DNA of 64,000 nucleotides from Acanthochromis polyacanthus. Taxonomy: Eukaryota; Chordata; Actinopteri; Pomacentridae. The notes below the pieces were generated by a model. The model was not told where the DNA came from, made no database searches, and saw only the letters and a list, made by a program, of their open reading frames with translations. Shown piece by piece: positions 10,341 through 23,264 of this stretch (positions are counted from its first letter, which is position 1; each line of letters starts with the position of its first letter). Position numbers and translations under genes: made by a program. The stretch is taken from the NCBI RefSeq assembly GCF_021347895.1, contig NC_067132.1:14676023-14740022 (forward strand). Direction: 5' to 3'.

Positions 10341-13300
10341 GATTCAGGAAGTTCAGTACATGTGTAGCTGCATGAGAGCAGTACAAATGTGTAGTTATTT
10401 ACACTTTCTGTAGATGTAGTAGTGAGCAAATTAACAGTAAGTAGATTAAATTAAAAGATTTATCCTCTAAAGGTAAATCACTGGACATCATGTTGTTAAT
10501 CAGTCACCAAGTAAACATTCCCCTTGTGTTAAGTGATGCTACCTTACTTATTATTAGGTATACACAGCATATGTATGCATATAGCAACACTCAGTAGCAC
10601 AGTATTCTTTTCCACCAGGTGAATCCTTTCTGTTTCAGTAAAGGCTCCATTTTTGTGCTGTGTGATGGGTCCTATTTCTAACAACTGGACCCAACCAGAA
10701 TGAAATGGAGAAAATACATAATAGTGAATAAATAAGAAGTATAGAAAGAGCCATCATCAAATCTTTTGTCACTTCCAAATTGTGAATGCATTAGTTTTTA
10801 ATTGGCAATGAAGCACACTTGGGCACATTTTCTATCAAACTCACACAGTCAGACACTGTCATTGTCACCAGCTCCCTCCGTAACTCCATTGTTGCCAGCA
10901 GTGTATTTTAATAGGGCCTCATTGAGCTTATCTCAATGTGGGTTTAGGTACGCCATGTTAATCCCATTACGGTATCATACCCACATGAAAACACCCAAGT
11001 CGGTCACGCCACGTTCACAGCTCCCTCGATGTCATTAACCAGCCTAGCCTTAATAGCTATCATTAGCATTTGGGTCAGAATCATGGCAATAAATATGCCA
11101 CCCTAGACCAGCGTTTGAGTTGATCAGTTTGACTCACTTGAAAGGAATGAGAATTGCCTTTAAGCGTAGAGCATAGCTTTTGAAGCACATTTCAGAGTTA
11201 GGTCATTGGGTTTGCTCATATTCTTGTTGGATATTGCTTTGATTACTGTCAGTGAAACCCTGAACGCTTCAGACAGTGATAGTATTGTCTTTGGGAGCAG
11301 AAATTAATTAAATAAGTGCGTTTCAGAAGTGCACAGAGAGGATCTACTGTTATCTATAATTTACTGCGCCTTGTATTTCTGCTTTCAATAGATGGGTATA
11401 AGAAAACTCACAAAGGAAATTTGCGCTGCAGCTACAAAAATCAATAGACTGTGGATTAGACCGTGTGCATTTAATTGCAACGCTTGAGGTTTACAATGCG
11501 CTCCTATGATACAGTATTTTAATAGATTGTCTCATATTGTAGGAGCTAAATCCTCCATCGTAATATATCAGCGTGAGCTTTTTTTCACCTCACGGACAGC
11601 TTTCCCCCCACTGTGCTCGGTCCATGGAACTCCGGCGGTAAATCAACACACCAAAGATTAACAGCACCTTGAACTCGCTCGGCCGTTGAATTAGAGCTTT
11701 GCCTTTACACAGCATGTTTTAAAAGTCATGTAGAAAGCATGCGTGGTGAATAGGAGGCTGTCTAATAAGGATTCATAATGCACAGAGTGATGGCACATAA
11801 TGAACTGATAAGGGGCTGTGCTGACATAGTGAGCAGTAAGTCATTAATTATGTCATAGTGCCTTTTCTTTGCAATGGCAAGCTCACATTATTGGTTCATT
11901 AAGCTGGCATGGATCAATGTAATTAATGCTATAAGTCATTCCTTTGCTAGAAAGAGAAGGGAGATGGTTGTGTGGGTATTAGACTTCAAAAAATTGCAGA
12001 GTTGTAGTCGGTGAGTCTGTATATGGTGCACGTTGTCGGTTTAATTTAAGGCCAATTTAAACAAGGCAGCCAAATGAAGCTTGTAGTATTTATTGAGAGC
12101 ACAGGACATGGCATTACTTAACTAGACACTTAACTATGAAGAGGAGATGCATGATGTAACAAAAGCAATTTAAGTGACTCTAGTTGTATGCACGCTTTTT
12201 TGTTATGGTTGTTTCTTGACCCAGTTTAAAAGCCAAGTAGAAGGAAATAGGGACAGAGAGCAAACAGGACTTGAAAAGAAACCAAGTGAAGCAGACACAT
12301 GATGGGGTCAGGACTGTACCCCAGTTTGAATCAGGTGATTTTGCAGAGGCAAAGTGTTTGGGTCGCAGCTCAATTGTACCCATTGTGCCACATTTTCGCC
12401 ACATTGGTTTATTCTTCTACAATATCGCTCTTAGGTAAAGATTTATGAGGAGCTCTCACTGCAACTCTCGACCTCTCCATCGAGCAAGAACGCCAGTAAA
12501 CAAACAGGCCTGCAGTCTCAGGAAAGCATTTTCTTTGCAGCACTCTGGACAGCAGTTTAGCAACACTTTCACAATTAAATCAGATTCTGTTTCAAACGCT
12601 GGTATTTGGTTTTTCTGTCTGCTCAGCTTCCATGGCTCCCAACTCTTTTCAGCTCATTTAACTTCTCCGTAATTTTTGGGGGCAAGTGTTGCATTCATAG
12701 CGCTGCCACTGCATTTAAATACAGCTTTAGGCAAAATGAAGTTGCTACTTAACACCTGATCCCTTTGTGTGTATAGATCTTACCAAAAATCTTCCTTATA
12801 TGCACTACCATTCATTAGTAGTTATTAAGGCTGCCTTCTCACAGCACACAGACACATTTATCCACAGCATAGTACTGTTGTGAGTGTGTATCTGTGTGTT
12901 TTTGCACCCTGCATGTGTGTAGGCAGTGACGCGTGGTGCTTCATTCTTGGATTTAACCAGGCCAGCGCCCCAGAGGACTGCAGGTTAATGTGGCCTATTT
13001 TAAGCGTTTATTCCTGCTTGGCCACAGTTTCTCTAATGCACACACATGCATTCTGGCATGAGCATGAATTTTTAGATACGACGTGTATTTTTCAAATCAG
13101 TCTCCAGTTTGCTATGCCACCATCTTTTCCTTAATTATTTTATAATATCCTTGTTTCTAACATCAGTCTCCCTTCTTTCATTCTCTTGATGAACTCATAA
13201 TCATCTCTGACTGCTTCTGATGAATTCTTTTCTCTTTTTACGTACATCTTTTTTGTTTATTGTTTAGAAGAAAAACAACAAAGCAGAATTCTTGACAGTT

Positions 13301-13374
13301 TCAACATGTCAGTCAACAAATAACAGAGAATGTCTTCAAAACTGAACAAAAAAAACAAATAAGCCATCATTTCA

Positions 13375-14073
13375 TCAGATTAATATTTAATCATCCTGCC
13401 ATTAACACGCAGTAGAGCTCTAATTCTAGCTGGCATGTTCTCCACGAGCCTTTCACACTGTTGAGGAGTAATCTTGTCCCATCCTTCTTGAATTAATGCT
13501 TTTAATTCTTTGGTTTACGCTTTGAAACAAACCTTTTGATAATCCACCTTAGATTTTCAATGGGGCTCATGTCCGAGGATTGAGCTGGCCACACTAAGAC
13601 CTGGATACTGAGCTCCTGCAAGTTCTACTGGTCCTTGATTGAACAGAGCATGTGCATCTGCACATCCTGGCTATCTGGCAGCAGCTGTACATTTTCTGGC
13701 TGAGAATCTGTATCTTCAGGCGTTTTTTCCGGTGTTAGGTTTCTTGTTTTAGCCTTGTTTTTGTCTCTGAGGAACTTTCAAATGTGTTGGCTTTATGTAA
13801 AGGTGAAACACAGCAACAAAGTTTCTGTCTTTTAATAAAAAGCATTACCTTCATTAGTAGATCACTGGTACTAAAATGACCCAATACTCAAAAATTCTTA
13901 TATATTTTTATGGAACTAATCAATTTTAAGTTTTTAGTGACTTTTTTTAGGTTTTATTAATATTTTGGATGTGACTGTACTAAAAGAAATTGCACTTGAA
14001 GACCTAAGAGCGATTCTTAATGCAATATCTCACAAATGCATGGGGTGTCTGAAAACTTTTTTCCATCAGTGTA
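13375..14073 (-). mobile_element. Decayed, internally deleted Tc1/mariner-type transposon
   Basis: Read on the minus strand, the segment begins near 14073 with TACACTGATGGAAAAAAGTT, a typical start of a Tc1-like terminal repeat. It ends with the C-terminal part of a Tc1 transposase at about 13380-13640. The matching terminal repeat at the low-coordinate end is not recognisable. The distance between the terminal repeat and the surviving C-terminal code (about 400 bp) is too short for the N-terminal DNA-binding and first catalytic regions, so an internal deletion is inferred. The copy is clearly dead. Confidence 0.75.
13380..13640 (-). pseudogene. Tc1-like transposase C-terminal remnant
   Basis: The minus-strand translation shows VWPAQSSDMSPIENLRWIIK, equivalent to the family motif WPAQSPDLNPIENLW that holds the third acidic residue of the DDE catalytic triad. 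After a one-base frameshift near 13513-13517 it continues QEGWDKITPQQCERLVENMP, then RIRALLRVNGRMIKY and a stop at 13380-13382. An in-frame TAG at 13625-13627 interrupts the frame just upstream of the motif. The order (W-P-x-Q...PIEN...GW..I....C..L...MP.R) is characteristic of Tc1 transposases. The remnant cannot make a working enzyme. Confidence 0.85.
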
Positions 14074-16264
14074 TATTTCTACTGTTCGTCTTTCTTTTTC
14101 CACTCTGTCTCATCTATCATAATCACTACTAATTTAGAGGATAGCGGATATCAGTGAGATCTTTTTTCTTGAACTCTTCTTTTATGTTCCCATTCTCTCT
14201 TCTCCTTGCATTTCTCTGTCTCTTGTTTTCTACCTTCTCCTTCCTTTGTTCTTAAATTTTTCCCTTCGTACATCCCCGCCTTATATCATGAAAGCTCTCC
14301 TGGCTTGTATTAATGACTCTGACCACTGGGAATAACAGCCGCTCTGAATGGATGTGGCTCTTTTTCTCTTTAATAGCTTACATTAGGCCTGCACGTAGCT
14401 CAGGTACCGACAGTGAGAATGGGTAGTTTCAGTGGAACCGCTATTTGTCAAGTGCTTCTAGTAACAAGGTTGAGCTATTGCAATTGATAAGAGAAGCTAT
14501 GTATTTCAGCATCACTCCCTTCTGTATCTTTAGGGGAAACAGATACAGATTATTGGACAATCACTAATCACTGAGCCCCAGTGAAAACAAGGTTATATTT
14601 TCTCAACCATTTACAAAGCCAGATAACCAAATCATGCTGTGCTGAATGGACAAAAGTCTGACTTAATTTGTGATTCGCTCATTTTACCTCACCTTTTCAC
14701 TCCAGAAAGTCTTCTTTAGTCACTTCTGTTGCATTTATACCTCATCATGTTGCTGACAGAAAGCACCAGCAGTGTTTTATCCTTGGATATGCCAAACTTT
14801 GCTATAGATAAACCATCCTTAAGTGCATGACCAAATATTTTTGAGAGGTGAGATAGATAATATGCATTTTAATGAAGCTTTACAAACTGTATTTGTGCAA
14901 GTAAAGTTTTTGTGACCTCCTTTTCCATTTAATATGTAAACTCTGAGGCTATGCTTTTCACATTTGGGTTTACCTTTTTGGTTTGATGCACTGATGCGTC
15001 TGCCACTCATTATAGCATTGTCTTATCCTCTTACTCCACTCCTAAAGGATGATGGAGACTGTTTTTTTTTCTGTGCAGGTTAAGTTTTAAATAATACAGA
15101 ATATTTGATCACCCATGTCCTATATTTCCTCATTAGGCAGTTTCCCGGACAAGGGATCAACTCTGTACTATAAGTGAAAGGGTGTATTTCCCCAAAGCTG
15201 GGTTATTTTCACTTGAATTTGACACTGGCTCCTTTCACCAGTGTGAAGGAGCACATGCACAGTAACAAGGAAAGGAAGAAATATGAGGAGGGATTTGCAT
15301 CAAACCATTAAACCAATCTGCTTTCCCCTTTAAATCGGCTGTTTTCCTTCTGTAATGAGATCTGACATCCTAATGAGGGGGACAGAACAGAGAGAGTGAT
15401 TGAGAAGAGAGATGAGAGAGCGAAAAGAAGCCCAAGAGAGGAGGGAAGAACGAGTAAAGACAAAGAGTGCTGGTGAGGGGCTGCAGTTACCGTACGTCTT
15501 CTGACCAGAAGGCAGGAAATGTTCAGGGCTCTTTTTAAACAGAGAAAGTGACAGATCCCTGAAAATGAGGAGGTGAAAGGAAAGGCTTGCTTTGATCCGG
15601 CACATGTTCTCCGGTGTCCAAATGTGGTTTATAATACTAATCATAGCCGCTTGGAGTGTGTATCTGTCTGTAAATTTTCATGCAGCTGTAATTAATAGAG
15701 ATGTAAATATTTGAACATTCTAATTTTGCATTTTTATGTATAGAAACATGCATTTTCATGACAATTTGGTACATATCACAACAAAGAAGTCAAAATTGTT
15801 ATTGCATAACACTGGTAATTATTATCTCTTTTGTATTATTACCTATATTACTGAAGTCACAAGTATTATTTGACTTTTACCTCTAAAATTTAGCAATTAG
15901 GATACATTTAAAAAAGGTAGATACCGCCTTGAATTTATTAAATACTCTTAAGAAAAAAGCTGGCTGGATTATTCCAGAGTGTCATAGTGTAGAAGAAGGA
16001 ATTGTCTATTATCCATCACCTGACTTGTGCTGTGCAGATCAAGATCAGTTTTCAGAAAAGCAATAAATAGTGAATTGCATCTCAATATGCCACTGGAAAA
16101 TGTGTATGTGAAAGAAAGATGCGAGAAAGACAGATTGAAAATCTTCCTACAACTTGAATGAGAGCACACCTGAATGAAATGCTTAAATTCTACATTCTCC
16201 TGCCACTACTACTAATCACCGAGACGCCCTGATCCATTCCTAAGGATCAGGCCAATCCAGGCAT

Positions 16265-16312
16265 AACGGATTTGAATCAGCTGAAATAAAGCTGATCAAA
16301 ATTCAATCCGTT
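16265..16312. other. Imperfect 48-nt hairpin
   Basis: AACGGATTTGAAT pairs imperfectly with AATTCAATCCGTT, and CAGCT pairs with AGCTG inside, around a short AT-rich loop. Just upstream, CTGATCC and GGATCAG (about 16228-16250) form another short stem. No flanking duplication or repeat family is evident. Confidence 0.5.
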
Positions 16313-19004
16313 CATCACTGTACTCGACTGTACTCCAGCTCATTCAGCTAGTGTTGCTGCGCTGCTCTTCCCGATGACAGCCAGGCTACACTGCAGACAT
16401 GCAAGAGGGGAATCATTTCTTTACAAAAGCCATCCAGGAAGTGCTGACCACCACTTTCACTGTTTCAAAGAAACTTACAGAAATGTGAAAATTAAAGTCA
16501 TCTGTTAATTCTACAACTAGCATGACGATAGGTTAAAATACAACTTTGAATATCGCTCATGAGGTAAAAGATGCATCACTCTGTAACACTGCTGTGCATC
16601 CGTGAGTAGACTAAATGTTTCTGTCATCCCAGTACCTCCAGCAGAGTTAGTAGTCCCTTTACTTGTCGTGTCACGTCATTTACAGGTGTCACTGTCTGCC
16701 TGAAAAAGCAGTAAAATAAATGGCAAAGATATGTTGATTTGACAATGATTTGTGATACATCACAAATGGAATCCAAGAAAACAAAAACATCATCCTCCAG
16801 ATATAACTGAGAATACAGTTTAGTTGTAACGCACTGATGGACCACTCCTGACCTGGATCAGTTGTTTTTCTTTATTTTTTTTCAAATAGTGCCCGATAAA
16901 TACAGGAGACTAAAGCACTTCAGCTTTGTGAGACCTTTTGGCCAAAGCATCTCCCTAGTCACTTTAGGGTGTCACTCACCAGACTCTCTGTATCTAGGTT
17001 AGATTAGGTTTGTTTGGCCAGAATCAATTTCAGCTTGGCCCCTGATCCTGCTAGTCTGTTAATGAACCTAGTGTCTTTTGAACACCAATAAAGAAGGAAA
17101 AAGGTGTGAATTTGCACTTACTTGTAACGTGATGTTTACTCCATTGTGAAAACAATTGTGCTGGATAAATGCCCAGACTGTCAGTCTGCAGCCAACTCTC
17201 TACTGAAAGACAATTTCTAATCTCAATTTAATTAAAGAAGGAAACAAAAACAAAGGAACGAGGAAGGAGAGGAGGAAGAAAGCGAGTGAAAATTGATTTA
17301 CTCTTCTGCACTATCAGAAGAAATCTGGTTTTAAAAAAACTATTAACAGAATCTTGACATTCAGTGCAATTGAATCGAGCTGACGTAAATGTAGCTTATA
17401 CTTGTATAGGATTTACATTGGGGCTTTTTGCTGAAGCCTTAATTTCCAGCTCAAAGAATCTGACTTACTTGGCAGATCAGCTCTATTCCTTTCCCTTGGG
17501 AATGGCATTGAATAAATAAGCTTGTATGTTTAAGGTTGTCATAACATACCAATATTTCACAAACAGATACATACTCCACATGTCTATACATAAAAAAAAT
17601 AATTCTGATGAGTATACACGCACACTCCAGTAACCACAAACACAAGGACAGAAATATATGCTTCTGTCCAATCTCAATTTCATGATTACCCAATTCTCAG
17701 TTTTATCAGCAGTAATGAATTCCTAACATTGGAAGGAAACATTCATTTATTCTTGTCCTCGGAGATCACACAGATTTGAAGCCGGCACGAAAGCACCGCT
17801 GGCTGCCTCCATCAAATCTAAAGAAACGTTGACATCTGCTGTTACTTGATTCATTGTATATTGTTGTTTACATTGCATATTACCTCTGCATTCGCTGCGA
17901 GTCTCAAATCTAAAAAGCCTCCTTTTTGCCTTCCTTCACTGTAACCACCTTCTTTAGGCCCGATGAAAGTCAAGAGAGCAGAGAGTCATGATCAAGTTTA
18001 TTTAGTGTGTTTAGGGTGCTACAAATATAGCTGATGCAGTTTATGCCATAAAATCTGAAGTATTTACCAATTCTGTGACAGTATAAATGTGATAAAAGAG
18101 CTATAGATGCTGGAAATTGCGCAAAAGAGACATTATGTGAATGTAAGGCAAGCTAAGTTTACTTGAACAGCCTCTATTTACATCAAGGCAGATGAATGTG
18201 TGTGAAATAGGTACAAAAAGCACTGAAACAAGCTGCGCTTAACTTATTCAGGACATTTGCTAAACTGAGATTTTGGAAGATGAGAAGTATGTTAGGAGGC
18301 AACTCCACATTCAACCTGTATACTGCGATTTCGTTTAAGGTGGAAAAGAAATAAACTCGTCTTTTTATGACTTTCACTATTGTCCCCCCCACAGCATGAG
18401 CATTTAGCAGCAAGCACTGGCCTGCAGTCCCCACTGTGTCTAAGTGCCATGCTTGGAGACAGACGTGGCACCTTGACTCATACAAACAAGTGTCCTACAG
18501 CTTCCACGCTATAAAATGTAGTATACTTGATACTGAAAGCGCAAGGGAGGGCATTTGTATGTGTGTGTGTGTGTTTGCGCATGTGGGTTTCCAATGCTTC
18601 CAGCTCAGGAACATCAAGAGCTGTGTGTTGGCCAGGAGGCTCTCCCAGGGATAAACAGACGGAGAAACTAATCCTTACTCTCCTCCACATCCAAGTAGTG
18701 CGTGTGTGTTACTGCATGTGTGCAGCATCCATGGCTGCTGCAGGCGAGGTTGCACGTACATGCGGTTGAATGACCTTAAAATGTTAGAAAAAGATGTAAT
18801 ACAGGCAAGCATGTTTAGTCTCCGTCAATCACCCGCATGTTTAGAAATCCATGTTTGTATGGTGATGGGGTCTGTGGGAGTGTGTGTATGTGAGCGAGAT
18901 AGAGACTGTACTGAGGGGTTTTGTGTAATCGTGCTGAGCACTGAAGCGTGTCGAGAGGAAGGACATGTCCTCAGCTCTGATCACATAGTCTACTACAACC
19001 ACAA

Positions 19005-19378
19005 TAGAGGGAAGAGAGTGAGAGTGATAGAGAGGCAGAAAGGTGTTAAGGAAGAAAGGAAGAGGAAAAACATGAAATGAATGGATGATGGAGAGACGAT
19101 GGCAGACAAAGAAATGGAGGCAGAGAAGGGAGTACGCTACAGTAAGAGAGGGAGGGCAATAATTCAAAGGGGAGGTTTCAAAAGAGATACGCAAGGAGGA
19201 AAAAAAGATGGGTGGAGGTCTAGGCAGAGAGGGCCAGATGTGGAGGAATGCAGATAGAAGCAAAGAAAGAGAAAAGGGCAAGGGAGTGATGGAGAAAAAT
19301 AGTGACAGAGACGGAATAGGACTGAAAGAAATAGAGGTAGAGATGAAAGACTGAGAAGTTCGGATGGACATGGAAAGC
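19005..19378. repeat. Purine-rich (+ strand) low-complexity tract
   Basis: About 370 bp are dominated by A and G on the + strand, with GAGAGA, GAAAGA and GGAGG words and few pyrimidine interruptions. Open frames on the complement (Ser/Leu/Pro/Phe-rich) are products of this bias and not genes. Confidence 0.75.
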
Positions 19379-20581
19379 TTGAAGGATTGGTTTGATTCCC
19401 CCTCTTGTTATATATTTTTTCTGTCTGGTTCTCCCTCCCTCCCACCAATCCCTCTATCTCTTGTACATTCAGAGAGGGCTTCAGCAGCCTAAAGAAAAAG
19501 TCAGCTCTGCTCTAAGCGAGCTGGCCCCTCAGCCGACTGGCTAATTGCAGAGGTATCACTGTGTCAAATGACTAATAGAGTTTCCCTTGCCGTCGCTAAT
19601 CTGCCAGCAGGAGCACAGCCACGATTTGTTTACTCTGCGCCGAAGCAAAGGAATACAGAGACACACCTTTTTATTTCCTCTCAAACGCAATTTCACGCTG
19701 GCAGAGCGTTAGGTGTGGAAGGTGCAGCGTCTATATGTGCATGTCTATTGGCATACACGTGCGGCACATTTCATGATTTGTTTAATATTTCATGAAACAG
19801 CACAGTGAGTTTGCCTTGTGCTAGTCTTTGGCAAATTCATGAAAGACGCACCCTCGCGTGCAGATATATTTGTCTTGCTATACTTGTAAGGACCTTGAGT
19901 GCATGTTTATTCCGTAGCCTCAAACATAAACCTTAAGAGGTGTATATATGGGATTTTGACCAAAAATGCGACACAAATCTAACCGCAACAACTATCTGTT
20001 ATATAAAGATATAGTGGGGTCCGTAGCAGAGAGCGAACTGCATGTGAGTCCTTCCGTTTGAAACTGTTGGGTCTCCCAGCATTTTTAAACTCACAAAAAT
20101 TCATCTCTGATTATTTTTTTTTCCATGAAAAATAATCCTGCCATGCCTTAAATGGCCTTGATGTAACTCTATGCTGTTGCTTCTTCTAGAATGTGCAGAT
20201 CTATTAAGTCCCCGCCTCTATCTATACCAAGCCCACTGCTTCCTACTGCAGCTTAAGCACACCAGCTCACCTGAGGCTCTGCTCAAACACTAAAGAACTA
20301 GTCTTCATAACGAAGTGGCAATTTGGATAATACAGGTTCAAACTGGAAAAACGCAGCCTGCAAGTTGACAGTGTTGCTACAGATAAACTCCTGACTGTCT
20401 GAATCTGTGCTTTTTAGATTGTTGTCACTGCAATTTCAACGTGGAAATATTTAGCCAGCATTTACTGCATACTTTATGCATAATATGTGTATGAACATAT
20501 AAAAACACCAGCACACATGTTAACAAGGTACGGATACAAAGAAAACAAAACTGTGGGGTTCTTCAACTGTCAGTTCCTTTC

Positions 20582-21029
20582 TTAAAGGGGAACTTCGTTT
20601 TTTTTCAACCTGGGGTCTGTTTTCATAAGTCTTTTCATAAATGTGAGTGATGGAGAAATGAATTTTCGACATAGCTCCAGTATTTAGCCAGGCAGGCAGC
20701 TTCACAGCTCAGCTAGCAGCTCAGCTAGCGAAAAGTATGGGGCAACTTGCCCCCCCGCGTCAAAGACCGCCCCAACGTGCTTTTTTTCCCCACACTGACT
20801 AAAGCAAATCTCGTTCCGAAATCGCGCGCCATAACACTGGTTTTGGTGCGAGCTTTTGGCGCAAGTTGCCCCATACTTTTCGTTAGCTGAGCTGCTAGCT
20901 GAGCTGCTAAGCTGCCTGCCTGGCTAAATACTGGAGCTATGTCGAAAATTCATTTCTCCATCACTCACATGTATGAAATGACATATGAAAACAGACCCCA
21001 GGTTGAAAAAAAACGAAGTTTCCCTTTAA
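20582..21029. mobile_element. TTAA-flanked foldback element (MITE-like), 165-nt arms
   Basis: The left arm (20586-20750) begins AGGGGAACTTCG, a T run, then CAACCTGGGGTCTG. The right arm (20861-21025) is its reverse complement with few differences, ending in AAACGAAGTTTCCCT. Both ends are flanked by TTAA (20582-20585 and 21026-21029), the target duplication typical of piggyBac-type transposition. The 110-bp centre is GC- and CpG-rich. Each arm contains a tandem AGCAGCTCAGCT-like repeat close to its inner end. No transposase is encoded, so it is non-autonomous. Assignment to piggyBac rests only on TTAA; another TTAA-targeting family is possible. Confidence 0.85.
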
Positions 21030-22482
21030 ATTTAACCCTAAATCTGATTTATTTCCAATCTTAATCTTAAATCCCAACTGTGTTCATATATCTCTTATAA
21101 AAAGGTGAAGAATTGCAGTATTCTAAAAGTCTACAACCCCCGTTTGTTTTCATGAGGAATAAGAATACAATAAGAAATGAAATGAGGTATATAACAAATT
21201 TAATGACATCAAGGCACTCATAAACAGGCACCCACATCCTGATTTGCCAGGCAATATTGGCCCAAAGGTCAAGCCATCAGTCAGAGCACACCATTACCAG
21301 AGCAAATGATAAATTCAGCAGCACCCTATTTACTTAAAGTAGGAGAAGACAAAGGGGGGAGCAGACAGAAAGACTGAGTGAAGAGGAAAGTGAATTGCAA
21401 AAAGGGGTGTGGGGGAAGCTGAATACAAAGCAACAGAATGTGAAAACAAAAGGAAGGGCTAAAACGATGATTTGGCAGGACATTTTTAGGGGATTTCTCT
21501 GTCCCTGCCAGCTCCCTATATGAGCCTTGCTTTCTTTTCCTTTTGCAACTTGTAACCAAGGACATTCCCATTCAGTGGCCACAGCACAGGCTATAAAAAT
21601 AATTTGACAGGACATTTTATTTTGTGTGTGTATCTGTGTGTGTTTTCCGCCTCTCTTCTATTCACTGGTCTTCTATCCCCTCTTTTTCCTCTGAGGTTGG
21701 GTGTCATGTCTCTCTGTGAGTGCACACTGACACTGGTGGTGTTAGCCCAAAGCCCTGGCTACTAATGAGACGTTCAGAAAGACAGACACACCACAGACGC
21801 CATTTAAAGAATAGAGAAAAGACTGGGATTTGCTTCTGATGGGAGTAACTGTGCTTCATTACCCTCCTATACCCTCTGTTCTATGCGGCTCTACTGTCGC
21901 CCCCTCCACTGCCTCTTGTTTCTTCCCTTTCTCCTCTGTTGGCTGGCTCTTTTTTCCTAAAATGAACCTCTCTCCCTCGTTTCTCAGTCTTTCTGTTTCT
22001 TTTTGCCTGCCTAATTCTCTGGATTGTTGTCAATTTTGGGGCATCAGTAGAAGATCTCACACAGCCTTTAGCCTCATGGGCATTGCATGGCAGTCTGAAA
22101 GACTTTTTCGCTGTCTGGCTGGCAAAGAATTTTTTGTTAACCTGATTTTAGAGTCAGGAAAAATATGCTAATGTGGTTACATCATCCTACAGGTTTCTTG
22201 TGAGTTTTTCAGGACTTGGTGTGAAGAATTTAAATAAGAGCTTTTGAAAATGATTGCTAAGCAGCAGTTTAATCGGCATCATGTGCCAAATAGGTTGGCC
22301 AGATTAGATGTGTGTGAGGGAGAGACAGAGGTGAGAAAAGAGAGCGATAACAGGGTTGTGAAGGTCAAGTAAATGCCAGCACTCAAGACAGCGCTAAAGA
22401 GCAAGTTTGTTGGTCACATAACGATGAGATACTCAACCCCAGCACTCACAATCGCACAACCTCCAGTCCTGTGGTAATACTA

Positions 22483-22512
22483 ATGCATTTCACATGTGTG
22501 GATGAAATGCAT
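22483..22512. other. Perfect 10-bp stem hairpin
   Basis: ATGCATTTCA at 22483-22492 is the exact reverse complement of TGAAATGCAT at 22503-22512, with a 10-nt loop between. The octamer-like ATGCATTT is present in each arm. No function can be assigned. Confidence 0.6.
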
Positions 22513-23264
22513 CAGAATGTTGAATATGTTGACAGTGTGTATGCATTGCAATTTGTGTGCATTTTTCCTCTCCAGACATGTTTTAAAGGCTAATTCTCCA
22601 TGTGACAGGAGGCTCATTGGCCTGTGTTAAAGCCTTAGTCAATCACGTGGCCACATATTGATCTCGAGGCTGTGTGATTTATCGCTTACTCCCAGAAGAG
22701 CACGTTTATGGGGTTTTTGCATGTGTGTGTTTCTGTGTTCATATACCTCGGTCCTAATGACAGACGAGATGGATCCCCTTCACACAGTTTCTCACAGTGT
22801 TTTTACAACCAAAGAAATGAGGCCCCCAGACCCACATTAACACCTTGATATATCACCGATCCACTGCTGTAGCGCAACGGGGAGACGAGGTGACAGCTAC
22901 CGTGCCTCTGCAGGCTGCTTACATCTCCAAGCAAATCCCCATTCAATTTCCAAGTCACTCTGAAGAGAAATAGCTTGATGCTTTATTTATTTGTAATTTA
23001 TGTTTTTTGTTTTTTTTGTCTTTATTGCTTACCTAACAGATGCCTCATCGTGCAGAACAAAGTTTTTACAATTGTCCTCTAGCTGCTCACAAATAGGAAT
23101 ACAAGCAAAGTTTGCATTTTTTTTATTGCATGTCAATTGCAGGCTAATGAGTCATTTGAATGACGAAGCGCACATTGTTTGCAATCTGTCAATTTTGTGG
23201 AAACTGAAACTGTTGTCAAACTGAGCTTTTCTGATACTTCACATTGGAGTAAAACTTTTCCAGA

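Noticed and set aside
18841..19371. A 176-residue minus-strand frame rich in Ser, Leu, Phe and Pro
   Set aside because: It is the complement of the purine tract at 19005-19378. The amino-acid bias follows from the base bias and there is no homology.
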